Positions 1-11,374 of a stretch of DNA of 64,000 nt are shown here, piece after piece. This DNA comes from Vandiemenella viatica (Eukaryota; Arthropoda; Insecta; Orthoptera; Morabidae): NCBI GenBank assembly GCA_031002005.1, contig CM061920.1:108125447-108189446 (forward strand). The letters run 5' to 3'. The number at the start of each line of letters is the position of its first letter. Within the stretch, counting starts at the first letter, position 1. The notes below the pieces were generated by a model, which saw only the letters and a list, made by a program, of their open reading frames with translations, was not told the origin of the DNA and did no database searches. A program made the position numbers and the translations under genes.

Positions 1-1270
1 CATCAAAAGAGCAGCGTTGTCTAAGGATAAATATTATTTCTCTACGTGCATTTGTGTTTGAGATAACTTTCCTCCCGGGAAGGTGTCAGGCTCAGCCACA
101 GGCCAAACACATCGCACCCTCAAAAAGCCAATCCTGCAATACAGGATAAGTGCAAGGAAGATATTTTTTTAGTACAAGGTACAGGCAAGATTCTTTGAAA
201 GATCGAACTAAATAACGTTTAACACCAGACCAACGCCGGATTTTCAAGGGATTGTAATTTACGAAACGTATAATGATCTGATATGTTTAGTGTATGAAAA
301 TAGATACAAGTTCACTGATTAATCACATTTCAGCATTTTGTTTTTATTGTTCCTGAAATGAGCCATTTTATACAAAGTAGTATGGTGAAATTTCACTTGT
401 TCGGGCGCCAGATAAGGTAGATATTTCGTCATCAATAGTATAACACAGGAATAGACGTAATAAATCTGTTAAACAATTAAAACAATGAGTATTTAAAAAA
501 TAATACAGTAATTATAAACGACTAAATTTTAATTTTCATTTTTAATAGGTTAAAATATCAATAACCATTCTACCAGGAACTTGGGGATCTTAGAAAAAAA
601 CTAATTAAGTTATCTTTGCATCAAATGTCTAGTAAAATTTATGTTGAGAAATTAATGTGTATGAATTGTGTTTGACGACTGAAAAATCCTAGCAGTCAAA
701 GAAGATATTAAAAGCGAAGAACGTAAAAATGTCATATAAGCCAGACCAATAGCGCGCAATAAAAGTGCTATAAAATACAACGAAAAATAGTTATCTGCCT
801 TCTTGAAACATTACGCTCACGTTAGACTACCTCATTCTGTACAGAAAGCCATATTCATAGTGGAAAAAGGCAAGTAATTGCCTTCATCGAAATTCTAAAC
901 GTTAATGTTCAGGTTCCGTATTCTTAGAAGTTTCTGAGTGCATAAAATATAACTTTTCTCTTGGAGATTTGTAACAGAAATTTATTTCCTTATCGGCAGT
1001 TCCTAGAACAGACAGCAGTTGATTTCAGTTACCATCTAGAATGTCACATTTAAAAACATCCAAATGCGACGATTATTTATCAAAGCAACATATATGCTTG
1101 AATTTTTAAGTTATCCTAGACGATTTTGTATTTGAAACTAACTAAAGTTATAAAACAGTGCTCAAGGCGCTATAGAACTCCGCTATCGCCAATGCTAGAT
1201 CAGATTAAGGACGACAAAAATTTTGTCGAAGGTAATGTTAATATAATATAGAATTTACTAATGATCAATA
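1..1270. other. AT-rich stretch, nothing recognised
   Basis: No long reading frame, repeat boundary, tRNA-like box or transposase motif was seen. Probably intergenic or intronic DNA. Confidence 0.6.
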
Positions 1271-1275
1271 TACAA

Positions 1276-1335
1276 ATGTACTAGCTGTTACCCGCGACTT
1301 TGTACACGTGGATTTAGAATTTGATTGCTACAATT
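1276..1335 (+). repeat. Remnant of dispersed repeat D (TACCCGCGACTT motif)
   Basis: The string around TAGCTGTTACCCGCGACTTT followed by an ACACGTGGATTTAGAATTTGATT-like segment recurs in decayed form near 24300-24360 and 39396-39450. Similar TACCCGCGGCTTCG strings are widespread in arthropod repeats. The element class cannot be settled from these short remnants. Confidence 0.4.
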
Positions 1336-1910
1336 GGATACACAGAGCTGAAAGTTACCTAAGATATGTCGGCATAATATGACGGGAACGCTATCGATAT
1401 ACCATTCTACCGTCGAACCTGTCTCATTTATTCATATCGGAAAAAGTATCCTATTTCGTTCCTAATGATACAAAGTATTTCGGTATATCGGTATACACAT
1501 ATAGTCGTCAAAATGTAGTAAAAAAGACGGAGACTTACTATCGCATTTATAATATATTACTTTAGATCACACAAAACCTGCCTGTGGAACCAGTATACGC
1601 TGAATAAAGTAAACTCTTAGGGCACTATTGTTTTTATCGGCGCAAAAGCTATCTAAACAACGCAATACAGATTTCACGTTAAACTGTGGCTCCGCGTGGA
1701 AAGGATCTAATCGTGTTATTTCTGACAATTAGTGGCACGGAAACTTCCATCCTACACTATTTTCGCTGACGAAATTAATATAAGATTGTAATTCCAGAGT
1801 AAAAAATTTATAGATTTTTGTAAATTTATCGAAGATAAATATTGGAAATATTGAATATTTATAGCGGAGAGCTACTCTTAATGTAATACTATGGACAATT
1901 TAATCGACAA
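1336..1910. other. AT-rich stretch, nothing recognised
   Basis: It may contain the decayed continuation of repeat D, but no boundary is visible. Confidence 0.5.
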
Positions 1911-1919
1911 TGCGTTTAT

Positions 1920-2335
1920 TTACAGTGTATTAGAGTCGAACTTGATAGGCCGACATACGGTCTGGGTTACGGTCTCAAAAGCCAACGTTCCGAAAGACAG
2001 GACTATCGGAATACGTTGTATGGGAATTTTCGGTCGATGACAAATGACGTCAACTGAGGTACTACAAGGTGCAAGAGGTGTCGTGACAGCCGGGCCTTGA
2101 AACCAACACACCTTCCTTCAGCATCAGCGACTCGGAGGCGGGACAGGTGAGGTGCTCATATGTTTCCAGAAAAATGAGGACTTTGTTGTCATAAAAGGTA
2201 GAAGTCCAGCGGAATTAAAAGACATTCTCGAAAGGATTGTGGACAAAAACACATTCGGGGGACTGCAAGTCATTATTGTGAGCATTGCATTGCAGGTTCT
2301 TGTCCGACGACTTACGACGTCAATGTACATCTAAG
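1920..2335 (+). pseudogene. Decayed LINE reverse-transcriptase fragment
   Basis: In the plus frames a stop-interrupted reading shows a QG-like block near 2060-2080, then at about 2165-2250 residues reading DFVVIKGRSPAELKDILERI. The spacing resembles the stretch between the PQG motif and the (F/Y)ADD motif, with its following helix, in R1/Jockey-type reverse transcriptases. The catalytic ADD reads NED here, and at least two stops interrupt the frame. I first considered two small exons because AG dinucleotides precede both blocks, but the reverse-transcriptase reading explains both. The match is by eye and the clade is uncertain. Confidence 0.4.
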
Positions 2336-2499
2336 CGTCACAAATAAGATCTCCACATGTTGATCGTTGATCAGTGCGTGACAGCGTCTATTATTGTACG
2401 ACAACAACTTCTGATCCAGTAAACACATTGAGTTATCTAATGTTCAATAGCCGTAAAAATAAATATTCACATGCTGTTATGTGTTCTGAATAAGAATAA

Positions 2500-3310
2500 G
2501 AAGCTACGTGGATTGGCTTGGAACCCTCCCCCCTCCCTCCCTTTTTCCACGTAGCTTAGCGTAGATTTCCAGCCAACCCCTCCCGCCAGACGCAGTCACG
2601 TAGTTTATGGACGCGCCCCATGCCAGAAACGAGAGTAGCGAAGATGTGACACTTCATGTATATAAGATAAATGATGGTTTAGAGACTTTTGCGGAATTCA
2701 CATTAACTTTACCACGACTAAGAGATAAAAGAAGTAAACATACGTAGATTGTAACAATACCACAGATTCCGAAAGGAGTATAATTTCTGGCGGAGGCTTC
2801 GAGAACAATCTTTTAGAAGTGATAAAAAGTAAGAACGTAACACGTATCTCTACTAGGCAGATGCCACTCACTGCGTCAATTGCTTTCTCGAAGTGCGAGG
2901 AACGGAAATATTGAAATGCAGTGAGCTGTCAGAGGCCTAGTGACGGCACATTTCTATTCTGTTTGTGTCCGTTCCTTAATGGCGCGCCTCGGGCTGGAGA
3001 GCTCTCAGCTGTCCGCCTCCAATAAGACCTCGTTTCGTCAAGAGGAGCGGCCGGAACGTTTGGGCGCCGTTAACGGTGGGAACACGACCATCGAATTCGG
3101 ATTACCTCCACTCGCCGCACAACAGAGGGAACTGCGAGAAATAAAAATAACATCGGGGTGGCCGTCAGAGCCACACCACTGCCTGACCACAACACAAAGG
3201 GGGTGCAGAGAATTTCTGTGTTGTTTTCGCAAGAATAGCTCCTTCTGCAGGAGACAGCTTTCAGGGCATGTTGGTAGCGGACAGCGCAGGTATGTTTTCT
3301 TCTCCGGATG
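2500..3310 (+). promoter_or_regulatory. GC-rich block with TATA-like box and a strong splice donor
   Basis: Base composition rises clearly above the surrounding AT-rich DNA. A TATATAAG-like string lies near 2659, CpG-rich DNA runs over 2930-3290, and a good donor (GCAG followed by GTATGTTT) lies at about 3288-3297. Together they could be a promoter plus untranslated first exon. The 124-codon frame at 2940-3314 has no recognisable domain. No partner exon was found, so this is only a candidate. Confidence 0.25.
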
Positions 3311-3515
3311 CTAACTGAGGTAAAAATAAAATGACATCCACAAGGATCCGCGAGAATGGCGCTACATCTCAAAATATCGTCTAAGAGATTCAACGTATGC
3401 TGTAGTAGTTAACTGGGAAAGATGTTTCATTGCGAAATACTAACCATCTGTTTTTCATACAATGTAAATCTCCTTAGGAGAAACATGTAGTATTGTTCCT
3501 CTGGAGGCTTTGCAG

Positions 3516-3785
3516 ATGAACGTCTTTTTTTTTTTAACTGCTTTACGTCTCTCAACAGCGAGGTCTTTAGAGACGGGAAAGGATGGGGAGCAGGGATGGG
3601 GGCAAGGAATGGGAAGGAATTCGGCCATGGCCTTTTGAAGGAAGCATCCCGGCATTTGCCTGGAGTGATTTGGGAAACCATGGAAAACCCAAATCTAGAT
3701 GCCCGGACGGGAATTCGAACCACCGTCCTCCCGAATGCGAGGCGAGAACGCTAACCGTTACACCGCCACGCTCGGTATGACCGTC
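3516..3785 (-). mobile_element. tRNA-derived SINE, family 1, near full length
   Basis: Read on the minus strand, a tRNA-like head carries a B-box (GGTTCGAATTC, 3711-3721). A conserved body follows (CCATGGTTTCCC, AATGCCGGGATG, GCCATGGCCGAATTCC), then a tail with GACCTCGCTGTTGAGAGACG, and a short poly(A) seen as T's at 3525-3535. The flanks ATGAACGTC (3516-3524) and ATGACCGTC (3777-3785) look like a 9-bp target duplication with one mismatch. This is the best copy of a family seen about nine times in the window. Confidence 0.8.
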
Positions 3786-4150
3786 TTCAGCATCCGAAAG
3801 GTTCGTGCGGTACAGCTGGTGAGGTGATCCGAATGTCTTGTAACTCAAACAGTTGCATAATTCTGTCACACAATGCCACCATCAAACATTTATATTCTTT
3901 ACAAAAAATAATTTACCCGTTAGTGAAAGTCCGTTAAAATTGGGGCACACACTAAATATGTTGCATATAAATTTTTTATATTTGTTAACAGCTGAAAAAG
4001 CTAAAAAAAATGTCGTATTCTAGAACATTATTCAAGAAAGTTCTAGAACATTTTAGTACATTGAAGAACATTCTAGTGCAATTCCAAAGATTTTTTAGAT
4101 CACTTTGGTCGAAATATAAGAAATGCCCTAGGTCCACCACTTTCAACAAC
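3786..4150. other. No gene seen
   Basis: Short imperfect repeats of TTCTAGAACATT occur at about 4017-4075. Nothing else stands out. Confidence 0.5.
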
Positions 4151-4167
4151 CATATCTCCCACACTTC

Positions 4168-4295
4168 CACAAGCTGCCGACATTCAAACACCATAATGCA
4201 ATATGGGAGTCTCCAGGCTACTATCACCTACAAACACCAGTGGTCTGCGAGAGCTAGTTGCGGCTGCAAAATGAAATATATGAACCACACGTTTA
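4168..4295 (+). repeat. Dispersed repeat C remnant
   Basis: The order GCTGCCGACATTCAAACACC, a GGGAGTCTCCAGGCTAC-like block, CACCAGTGGTCTGCG and AAAATGAAATATATG matches, with decay, the copy at 39619-39725 and a shorter one at 39450-39505. The three shared blocks keep order and spacing. Class unknown. Confidence 0.5.
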
Positions 4296-4299
4296 TTAG

Positions 4300-5440
4300 T
4301 CAGAGAGTATCCAGTCGGAGAAGAAGTGGTCTGAGTAAATTGGATACAACTGAGATTGTTTCGAACAGCTTCATTCACCTATTAGCTACCGTTAACTGGA
4401 GTTTTTAGTTGTTAACACCATTGCTAGAACCATTGTGAGGAAATAAGGTTTGCCATCATAGGCCCCTACTCTGGGAGTTTAACCGCTATCGGCTTTGTGA
4501 TCACTCCAGGGCCGAATACTTTTCCAGCAACCTTCGGTATCACGAGAGGCTTTGGCTTGTATATGCAACAAAGTGAATAGGTGGCATACCTTCCCACGAA
4601 GTGAATTGGATATTTGAAGATAGCAGAAGCAACGGTCGAATTAACTAGCTTTGGCGGTTTAATTGTAGTCAGTCATTTGAAATAGCAAATGGAGAAGGGA
4701 TTTAACTTTTGTGATTTAACTTTGTTCGTAGTCATTTTAAATTTAAACAGTTATCTTTCCAAGTTGAGTACAGTTTTCAAATAACTCTGGCTTGAGAACA
4801 CAGTGATGCATACAAAAATTTGAAACTTTTGGATTAATTTTGACACCTTTGTCATAGAACTGATAACTGCAAATTTTATTAATTGATTTTTATTCTTTGT
4901 GTTGGCGGCTGTCATTACTGGAAAGAAATAATAAACTTTCTAACTTTCACGTTATCTCTATTTTTATACTGACGCGGATATTTTCAGAACTGGCACGGTA
5001 CAGAGCGCAGAAACATTGCTGGCACAGATCATTAAAAACAATAGAACCAACAAGCCTATAAAATTTCTGCTACATTTTGATTATTTTATGTTCTGGTGCA
5101 GGTCATAAACTGGAATTCACATCCAAACAGAGTGTACTTGCAAATTCAGACTATAATAGCGTTTTGCTGAAATGTTCCTTAAAGTTGTATCTGGAAAGAG
5201 TTTTACCTCACCAATGCCAAACTGCAACGTGCAAAGCTGAGTCGGGTCGCTAGTTTAACAAATAAACTACTGTGTAAGTTGGTTTCTATTTCCCCCTCAA
5301 ACGCCAACAGAACCGTGAATATTTCCTCTACTGTAGCAGTGGAAATAGGGATAAACTACCCTGGCATAGAATACTGGTCTACCAGGAATGATGTGGACTT
5401 GTTTACTGAATGTGACTCAAAGTGACTATTTTTTTCTTTT
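4300..5440. other. No gene seen
   Basis: Low-GC DNA without long frames, known repeat ends or RNA-like boxes. Its right end has the polypyrimidine tract of the candidate exon that follows. Confidence 0.5.
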
Positions 5441-5445
5441 TTTAG

Positions 5446-5685
5446 AATCACTGTTGACTAGTAGTCTTAATGAACAAGAATCAAACGCATGTGACAAATC
5501 AGGGTCAAATTCGTCTGAGAATAATCCGAAACTAGAAGTTTCCCAAGTGAAGATCAGTGAATTAGGGTTTCAATTACTAGTACATTGCTGTAGAACGTAT
5601 GAGATTTCAGCGGTAAATAAGGCACATCTTGAGATTCTGACAAGCAGTATAAGTAAATTAAACAAGGAAAGTTGTGAATGTAAAG
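5446..5685 (+). CDS. Candidate internal exon of an unidentified host gene
   Basis: A long pyrimidine tract ending TTTTTTTAG (to 5445) is followed by 240 open bases and then AAAG|GTTAGG, a fair donor (GT at 5686-5687). The frame that is open throughout is phase 1 at both ends, so this would be a symmetric 80-codon exon. The peptide starts with a Ser/Asn-rich acidic part and continues with a helical-looking segment (ISELGFQLLVHCCRTYEIS, then AHLEILTSSISKLN) that could belong to a HEAT/ARM-like helical protein. I do not recognise the protein and saw no other exon of the same gene. The combination of splice signals, open frame and equal phases is better than chance but unproven. Confidence 0.35.
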
Positions 5686-5689
5686 GTTA

Positions 5690-7300
5690 GGCAACGTCGG
5701 GCTGGAAAGGCATGCGAACAGTTAACTCATGAAGCAGACAGTGAAGCGCATGAAGCAGCTGTAATATAACCACTGTTCAGTAAGATGACACGCTGTTTCC
5801 AAGTGGGAACGAAGGGCGAAACTGACATTGACATATACATACGTATTCAGAACAAAGCAATATGAACTGCGATCAACAAGTAGACAAAGTTAGTTCTACG
5901 TCGCCGTTAATTATAACAATTCTAAAGCATACGTGAGAAAGCTGGAGTAGACAACGTGCTCATCTAGAACAGTGTTGTGCTGTACGGGGTCCGCACTGAA
6001 TGGATTGATTAATGCTAACGAGAAAGTGCCTCTACTTTGCAATCGTCTTCCTCAACTCTTAAAACAGTTTCACAGACTTGATGAGGAATTGCAATAGTTG
6101 GGTTGAGACATTTTGAAAGATAGAAGACATAATTTATGCTCAAGTTTATTGATTTTACTACTGCAATCTCTCAAACGTATGAGGGTCGCAGTGAGAGGAG
6201 ATGTGAAATAGAGAAATAAACTTTCATGCGGATGACCATATGTTTCGCGTCGTTCGCTACTGAAATGCACAGAGGAGAGATCGGTTTCGGCACTGTTTAC
6301 CATTTACAGTGTTGTGAATAGATCCAAAAATATCAAGATTAGAATCTAACAGCTTCTGGATACTAAGAACACCGCGAGGACCGACATGTGTAGAGTCGCG
6401 AATTACCGTCAGCAGTGCCACAGCTATCATTGCAGACTTACTGAGAATGCTTGAGATACACATTCTGGTCATTAGAAATTTTGTATATACATTCTTACTT
6501 CACTTATGGGCAAGTGCAGATCGATAAAAGCTTCTAAGTTTTTTCAATCGCTTGGGATAGGATGATTCGACATCAGTACAACCGACGGGATTCTACTATG
6601 CCTTGAATGACCTCCAAAAAGGGGCATACTATTAAATGAATACACAAAAGGAAACCGTTATTTCCTCCTTAGATCAGGCAATCTAAGAACCGCGTGCCAC
6701 CAACCCCTGTCATTCACAGGTAAACAGTGTGAATCATAAGAGAGGAGCGGAGGAAGACTTGTGTCCTGCCCGAATTCAAACCACGCTTTGTAGACGCGGC
6801 GTTTTTAACCTATTGGAGGAAAGTCTGTCTGCGAAACTTGTAACTTTTGATGTTCTGTATGATTTGTGAATTTTTGTGTCTGAAATATATAGTTTATGAG
6901 GCAGAGATTGGGGATCGATCCAGTATTCGTTATAGATGAACGCCTAAAACCTGCATCCAGGGCGGCCGACAGGCGGAAACCTGTACCTCACCCCGGCCCG
7001 TTATACGTCGCGATACAGTGCGCGGAACCTCGTTCTGCTGATATTAATTTTATTGCATTCCATAGGGATACTTGTTTTAAGTAACTACTAGATTACCCGC
7101 GCGAATAAAATACGCTGGCTCGTAGTTTGTAATAGAATGAAAGATGAACGGCCTCATTTGTAGCGTTGTTTATTTGTTTAGTGTAATAGGAACATAACAA
7201 AATACTTACAACATGCTACCAAACAATTAAGAAAAACTTTTTGACGTGTAAAACATATGTGTGACAAACTGTCACTGACCTTAAAGGAATTCAACTAACC
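5690..7300. other. No gene seen; weak tRNA-like fragment near 6750
   Basis: At about 6765-6800 the minus strand reads a B-box-like GGTTTGAATTC, probably the head of a decayed SINE. The rest is unremarkable. Confidence 0.4.
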
Positions 7301-7309
7301 TGAATAAAG

Positions 7310-7890
7310 TACACCCAGCACGTCCATACCTCTGTGATCTGTGCTGCTGCTATCTAGTGGCTTGGCTCTGAACTGTCTCTTACGCGCGACCTTCATAATT
7401 ATTACTTTTGTTTTTTAGGGTCAAACACAGAAAAATTTCTTTGGTAATTTATGATGTTACCTCCGTTGAGACCATATTGGTAAAAGCGATATCTCATTTT
7501 TTCGATTTTAAGAGGGAGATAAATGGATCCTGACAAAAAACACGTTGTACAAATGTTGATACTTTTCCCCTCCAAGAGTCGAATTTCGAAAAAAAAAATA
7601 CCTGTCTTAAAATATGATGCAACCAAAGTGGAGATCTCAGGCTTTAAAATTATAGCTCACTTCTCGATTTCGGTTACGTATCAAGGAAAATAAATGGCCC
7701 GTGACAAAAAAAAAGCACGTTTTAGAAATAATGATAATTTGCCCTTTAATGGTAAGATTCGGAAAAATTAATGTCTTAAATGTCATGTGAGCAAAGCTGA
7801 GGCCTTAATCTGTAAACTGATACCTCAGTTACCGATTTCAATTAGGTATGCAAGGAGATAATGACTTGCGACAAAAAAAACTCACACACA
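7310..7890 (+). repeat. Dispersed repeat B with internal ~169-bp tandem units
   Basis: The landmark GTGACAAAAAA...CACGTT recurs with GACAAAAA starting at about 7532, 7702 and 7870, a period of 168-170 bp. Between landmarks each unit carries a GGAGATCTCAGGCTT / GCTGAGGCCTTAATCTG-type block and an A-rich AAGGAGATAA end. A second copy with the same left part (CTCTGTGATCTGTGCTGCTG-like) lies at 52310-52615. The divergence between units says the family is old. Confidence 0.6.
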
Positions 7891-7899
7891 TACCTTGTA

Positions 7900-8280
7900 G
7901 AAACGATATATATGATTCACGTAATTTGGCTTTGTAGCTATTGCTTGCCCCTTGTTAGTCTGTCCCATTACGGTCCAGCTGATTCAGTTGATTCCTTAAG
8001 AATCGCTGAAAAGCGGGCAGCTCAAGTGCAAACGACCTATCGTTTACCAGTGCTGCGGACGGCACAAGTTAAGCTGATTATCAATGACGCGTACTCCAAA
8101 TCCCTCTGCTCGTCGCTGGAATTATTCTGGGGCCGTGGCTTCTGATTCCTCGCTCCATTGGGAGCAACTAATCGCAGTTTCCAAAGTGCCCGGCAAAGCG
8201 CTTTTCATTGGAGTAATCAGCACCATAGCACAATACATTCGCGGCAAAGTAAGTCTTATAGCTCGGTCACAATAGAACAG
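7900..8280 (+). other. Mid-GC open segment with a strong GTAAGT donor
   Basis: Two overlapping frames are open here and GGCAAA|GTAAGTC lies at about 8243-8255, a near-consensus donor. No acceptor was chosen with confidence and neither peptide resembles a known domain. It may be a real exon edge or a chance donor in a decayed repeat. Confidence 0.15.
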
Positions 8281-8284
8281 CTGA

Positions 8285-8760
8285 AAAAGAAGGCAGCTGC
8301 AACATGTCGTTTTAGGTTGCATATTGAGTTTCTATATGTTCTCTTCTGTATAATCACGGTAAATTTCTTAAAATACCACCCCCTTTTCTTTTATAAAACA
8401 TGTCACGTTTTCTCAGGAAGTTGCGAATCGTTCCTGTTGTTCGTACTTGAAACGGGTCAATAATAAAATTTCGATGTTTACATTCACTGAAACAGAGACA
8501 TATATGCTATAATTTCCCTTCGATAACTTTGGTTGATTGTATTGTTACGAGCAACATGAAATTTTCTTTCTGTAATATCGAAACAAGAGTTTTTCTGAGG
8601 AAGCAATGTAATTGTGTTTTAAAATTTGCCTTCCACGTAATTAAAATTACTTAAAATAAATTAAATGCAAACATATGAAAGAAAAAAGTCATGAAAACCG
8701 AAATGTTTGATGGGGTCATGTATTAATAAAACGTTTTCGATAATCAAAAAACATATTACA
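8285..8760. other. No gene seen
   Basis: AT-rich, no feature supported. Confidence 0.5.
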
Positions 8761-8762
8761 AT

Positions 8763-9003
8763 CTTGGACATTTCGGGATCAATTTCTCCATCTTCACTCT
8801 CAACCAACTGAATTAAACACCAAGCTGTCCGGCACTTTGACAGTTAAGGCCGTGAGTCCTACATTTTTGGACTTGGCTGATGACGTCATTTGAAAGTTTA
8901 ACACTGGGCGTAGCTGGTCTGGCGGTCAAAGTGACAGTCTGGTCTTTAATTCAGTTGTTTGAGAATTAGGGAGGAAAATTCGATCTCTAAATGCCCCAAT
9001 TTG
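8763..9003. mobile_element. Foldback / MITE-like element with long inverted arms
   Basis: The left arm (about 8763-8840) and right arm (about 8920-9003) are imperfect inverted copies. Left CAACCAACTGAATTAAACAC faces the complement of the right arm, CAAACAACTGAATTAAAGAC. Both continue into CTGTC and CACTTTGAC, and outward into GGGATCAATTTCTCC against AGATCGAATTTTCCTCC. The ~80-bp centre holds TGATGACGTCATTTG, a perfect TGACGTCA palindrome. There is no coding potential, so it is non-autonomous. No target duplication was identified. Confidence 0.6.
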
Positions 9004-9009
9004 CGACTG

Positions 9010-9515
9010 TAAGCGAATACTAAAAGTTAAAAACATTTTTTTCTATCACAAGGTCATATCTGAAAGTGTCGTGTGATCTGTAAATCACATTTTAACGATT
9101 CTGCCTAAGTTTTGTCTCTATGTTACCTTGGCGACAGAAAGTCAAAACGCCTACACGTTGGGATTAATGTTAAATCTGTAGAAACTCAGACGAAGGTCTG
9201 TTATTAGTACTACACTGTTCAAAATCAGAAATAAAAAAGTAATGTAGTCTTCACGGGTTTTCCGCCGTATGTTGTTGAAATGCGACAACAAAAAAGTAGA
9301 TGTTGCCCTTTATTGATTTATTAATCATTTTCAAACAACTGATTAATTCAAAAAAATTTAAATACTCATATAAAATTATAATTAAGCTGCACAACAGCTA
9401 CACTAAAATTATTAAAAAAATGGGGAAAGATTTAGAAAATACATACCATGTCAAGACCTGTCTTAGGGTAGAACACTTGTTGTTATTAATGCATCAGTAT
9501 TAGGATAATTAGAGT
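9010..9515. other. No gene seen
   Basis: AT-rich. The short frame at 9300-9503 is Lys/Asn/Ile-rich by composition and shows no domain. Confidence 0.5.
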
Positions 9516-9522
9516 GTGTTAA

Positions 9523-9675
9523 GGAATTTGGCCATGGCTTTTTGAAGAAACCATCCCGCCAATCACTTAGGGGAAACCAAGAAAACTGTGAATCTGGCTC
9601 ACCGAACGAAAATTTGAGCTAGTGTAATCCCGAAAGCCAGATCTAAGCATTAATCACGCACTATCGTGCTTGGTT
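9523..9675 (-). mobile_element. Decayed SINE, family 1
   Basis: Minus strand: the tRNA-like head is poorly kept, but GGTTTCCCCTAAGTGATTGG, the GGGATGGTTTCTTCAAAAA-like block and GCCATGGCCAAATTCC follow in the order of the full copy at 3525-3776. Confidence 0.55.
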
Positions 9676-9689
9676 CCAGTTACAAACCA

Positions 9690-10635
9690 ACCATTTATAT
9701 ACATTAAATACGTACAAAACAACACCTACGAAAAATAAACCTGCTCCAAATAGCGGTTTCAACGTACTGGCGTTGTTTTATCACCATAGCATCAATATCA
9801 AATTAGTAATTTATGACGCACCCGAAAACACCAACAACAACAATAAGTTAGGAAAAATTTCGTCTTTTTTTCCACCCTAAAATCTAGACAGCAAGTTCTC
9901 TACAAGAATTTAATCCCTAAGAGTTTCGAAACCTAATTAAATACAGAGCCGCGACACAGATGATTTCAACTTACATCGAATACAAACATAGCATCATAAA
10001 ACGAACAAATACATTACAGCCCCAATGAAATCGAGGATCGTAAATAATAAAGGCTTAAGCGCATGATTAGCTTGAATGAACAGAGATATTAGTTAAAAAT
10101 GGAATACTGTTTAAACGGCTTTAAAGAACTCGTTTAAAACCAACAATCTGTTCAAGCAGCCTATTAAATATAGAGTACAGTCAGCCATCTGTGGTATGCG
10201 TGGATGTGGTTATTGGCATAAATAGCAGGACGCAGTCTGCCTTTAGGGTAATGTCAGTGCTGTGCTCGACCAGTGACCTCCGTTCGCCTCGCACGCAGTC
10301 GATTTCCGACGAGTGGTGGGTGACGTTGATGGCTCTGTCTGCCGCATTCTCTGTTAATTGACGCGCTGGCCACTCCCGTTCCAGATTGGACCAATTAGCT
10401 GGGAGGCACGTCTGCACGAGGCACTCACAGGCAAAGAAGAGCCTCCATTCGGAGGAAGAATACTTGGTTCTTCAAGTATTACTGAAGCCTCAATAGATTA
10501 AAACATTCCCAGAAATCAACTTTTCCGGTGGGATAATTTTACGAGTCACCGACGAATTCATCTTTCAGTCAATCGCCACGACAGTAATTAGGGCATTATC
10601 ACATATCGATTACAACACTTAATCTTTCAGCTTAC
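9690..10635. other. No gene identified
   Basis: A moderately GC-rich segment at 10181-10417 is open on the minus strand for 78 codons but has no recognisable domain. The rest is AT-rich. Confidence 0.45.
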
Positions 10636-10642
10636 CAAATAG

Positions 10643-10975
10643 AAAGATGTACTTCGTATTCAACCCGAAGGTTGGATGGACCTTCCCGAAGGAGGGATAC
10701 TTAGTCTGGTATTGGAGGTAAGCTGGCCACTTCCTTCCTTCCGTACCTAATTTAACCAGGTCATCCCACCGGATAAAGGGGACTTACAGTTTAACTTGTA
10801 ATGCGACCCAAGTAGCGTTCTAGTGTACTTCACATTACACAGCAAGCTGTGCCCATAGGAGAAGATCGGGTTAAAGGCCTATGAAAATCACCAACACGAC
10901 AGGGATGCGAACCTAAATCATTTCGAAATACTGTCAGACGCCTTAATCACTGAGCCACCAGATCGTCCACAGTTT
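10643..10975 (-). mobile_element. tRNA-derived SINE, family 2
   Basis: On the minus strand the head reads GATCTGGTGGCTCAGTGATT (A-box region) then GGTTCGCATCC (B-box). It ends in the family-2 tail with an imperfect hairpin around CTCCTTCGGGAAGG. The same tail and head occur at 23580-23835 (plus) and 28567-28855 (minus). Confidence 0.65.
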
Positions 10976-10979
10976 AGTA

Positions 10980-11365
10980 CTTCTCTTAAGATTATTCGTA
11001 GATGATGCTATTGCAAACGATTTAGGTAATCAAAATATTACCAAATAATCAAAAACTCCATTGGAACATTCATACTCTTTCGACCTCTCGATACGAGAAA
11101 CTAACAGAGATAAAACGCTTACAATAAATGTAACTAGTAAACAAAATAAATAATTTTTTCTATACAAAATAAACCCACTACTTCTTGAAACAGGAATCTG
11201 TGTGTCGAATAAAATCGAGAAGAATAAATATATCATCTCTGTAACAGCAAAGATGCCAGAACATCTTCCAGAAAAGAGAAATATATAGGTAAGAAAATAT
11301 AAACCTATTACAAAATTTAATGCTTTTGCACGTGTTATGTTTTTAAAATTCCACTTACTTTGCAC
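10980..11365. other. No gene identified
   Basis: The 111-codon minus-strand frame at 11030-11365 is hydrophobic because the plus strand is A-rich. It shows no conserved motif and is treated as chance. Confidence 0.45.
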
Positions 11366-11374
11366 GCAAGTGTG

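Noticed and set aside
1920..2335. Two short exons with AG acceptors near 1921 and 2169
   Set aside because: The translation resembles the PQG-to-ADD region of a LINE reverse transcriptase with stops, which explains both open blocks better.
2940..3393. Overlapping 107-124 codon frames on both strands
   Set aside because: High GC opens frames on both strands; no domain or signal supports a protein.
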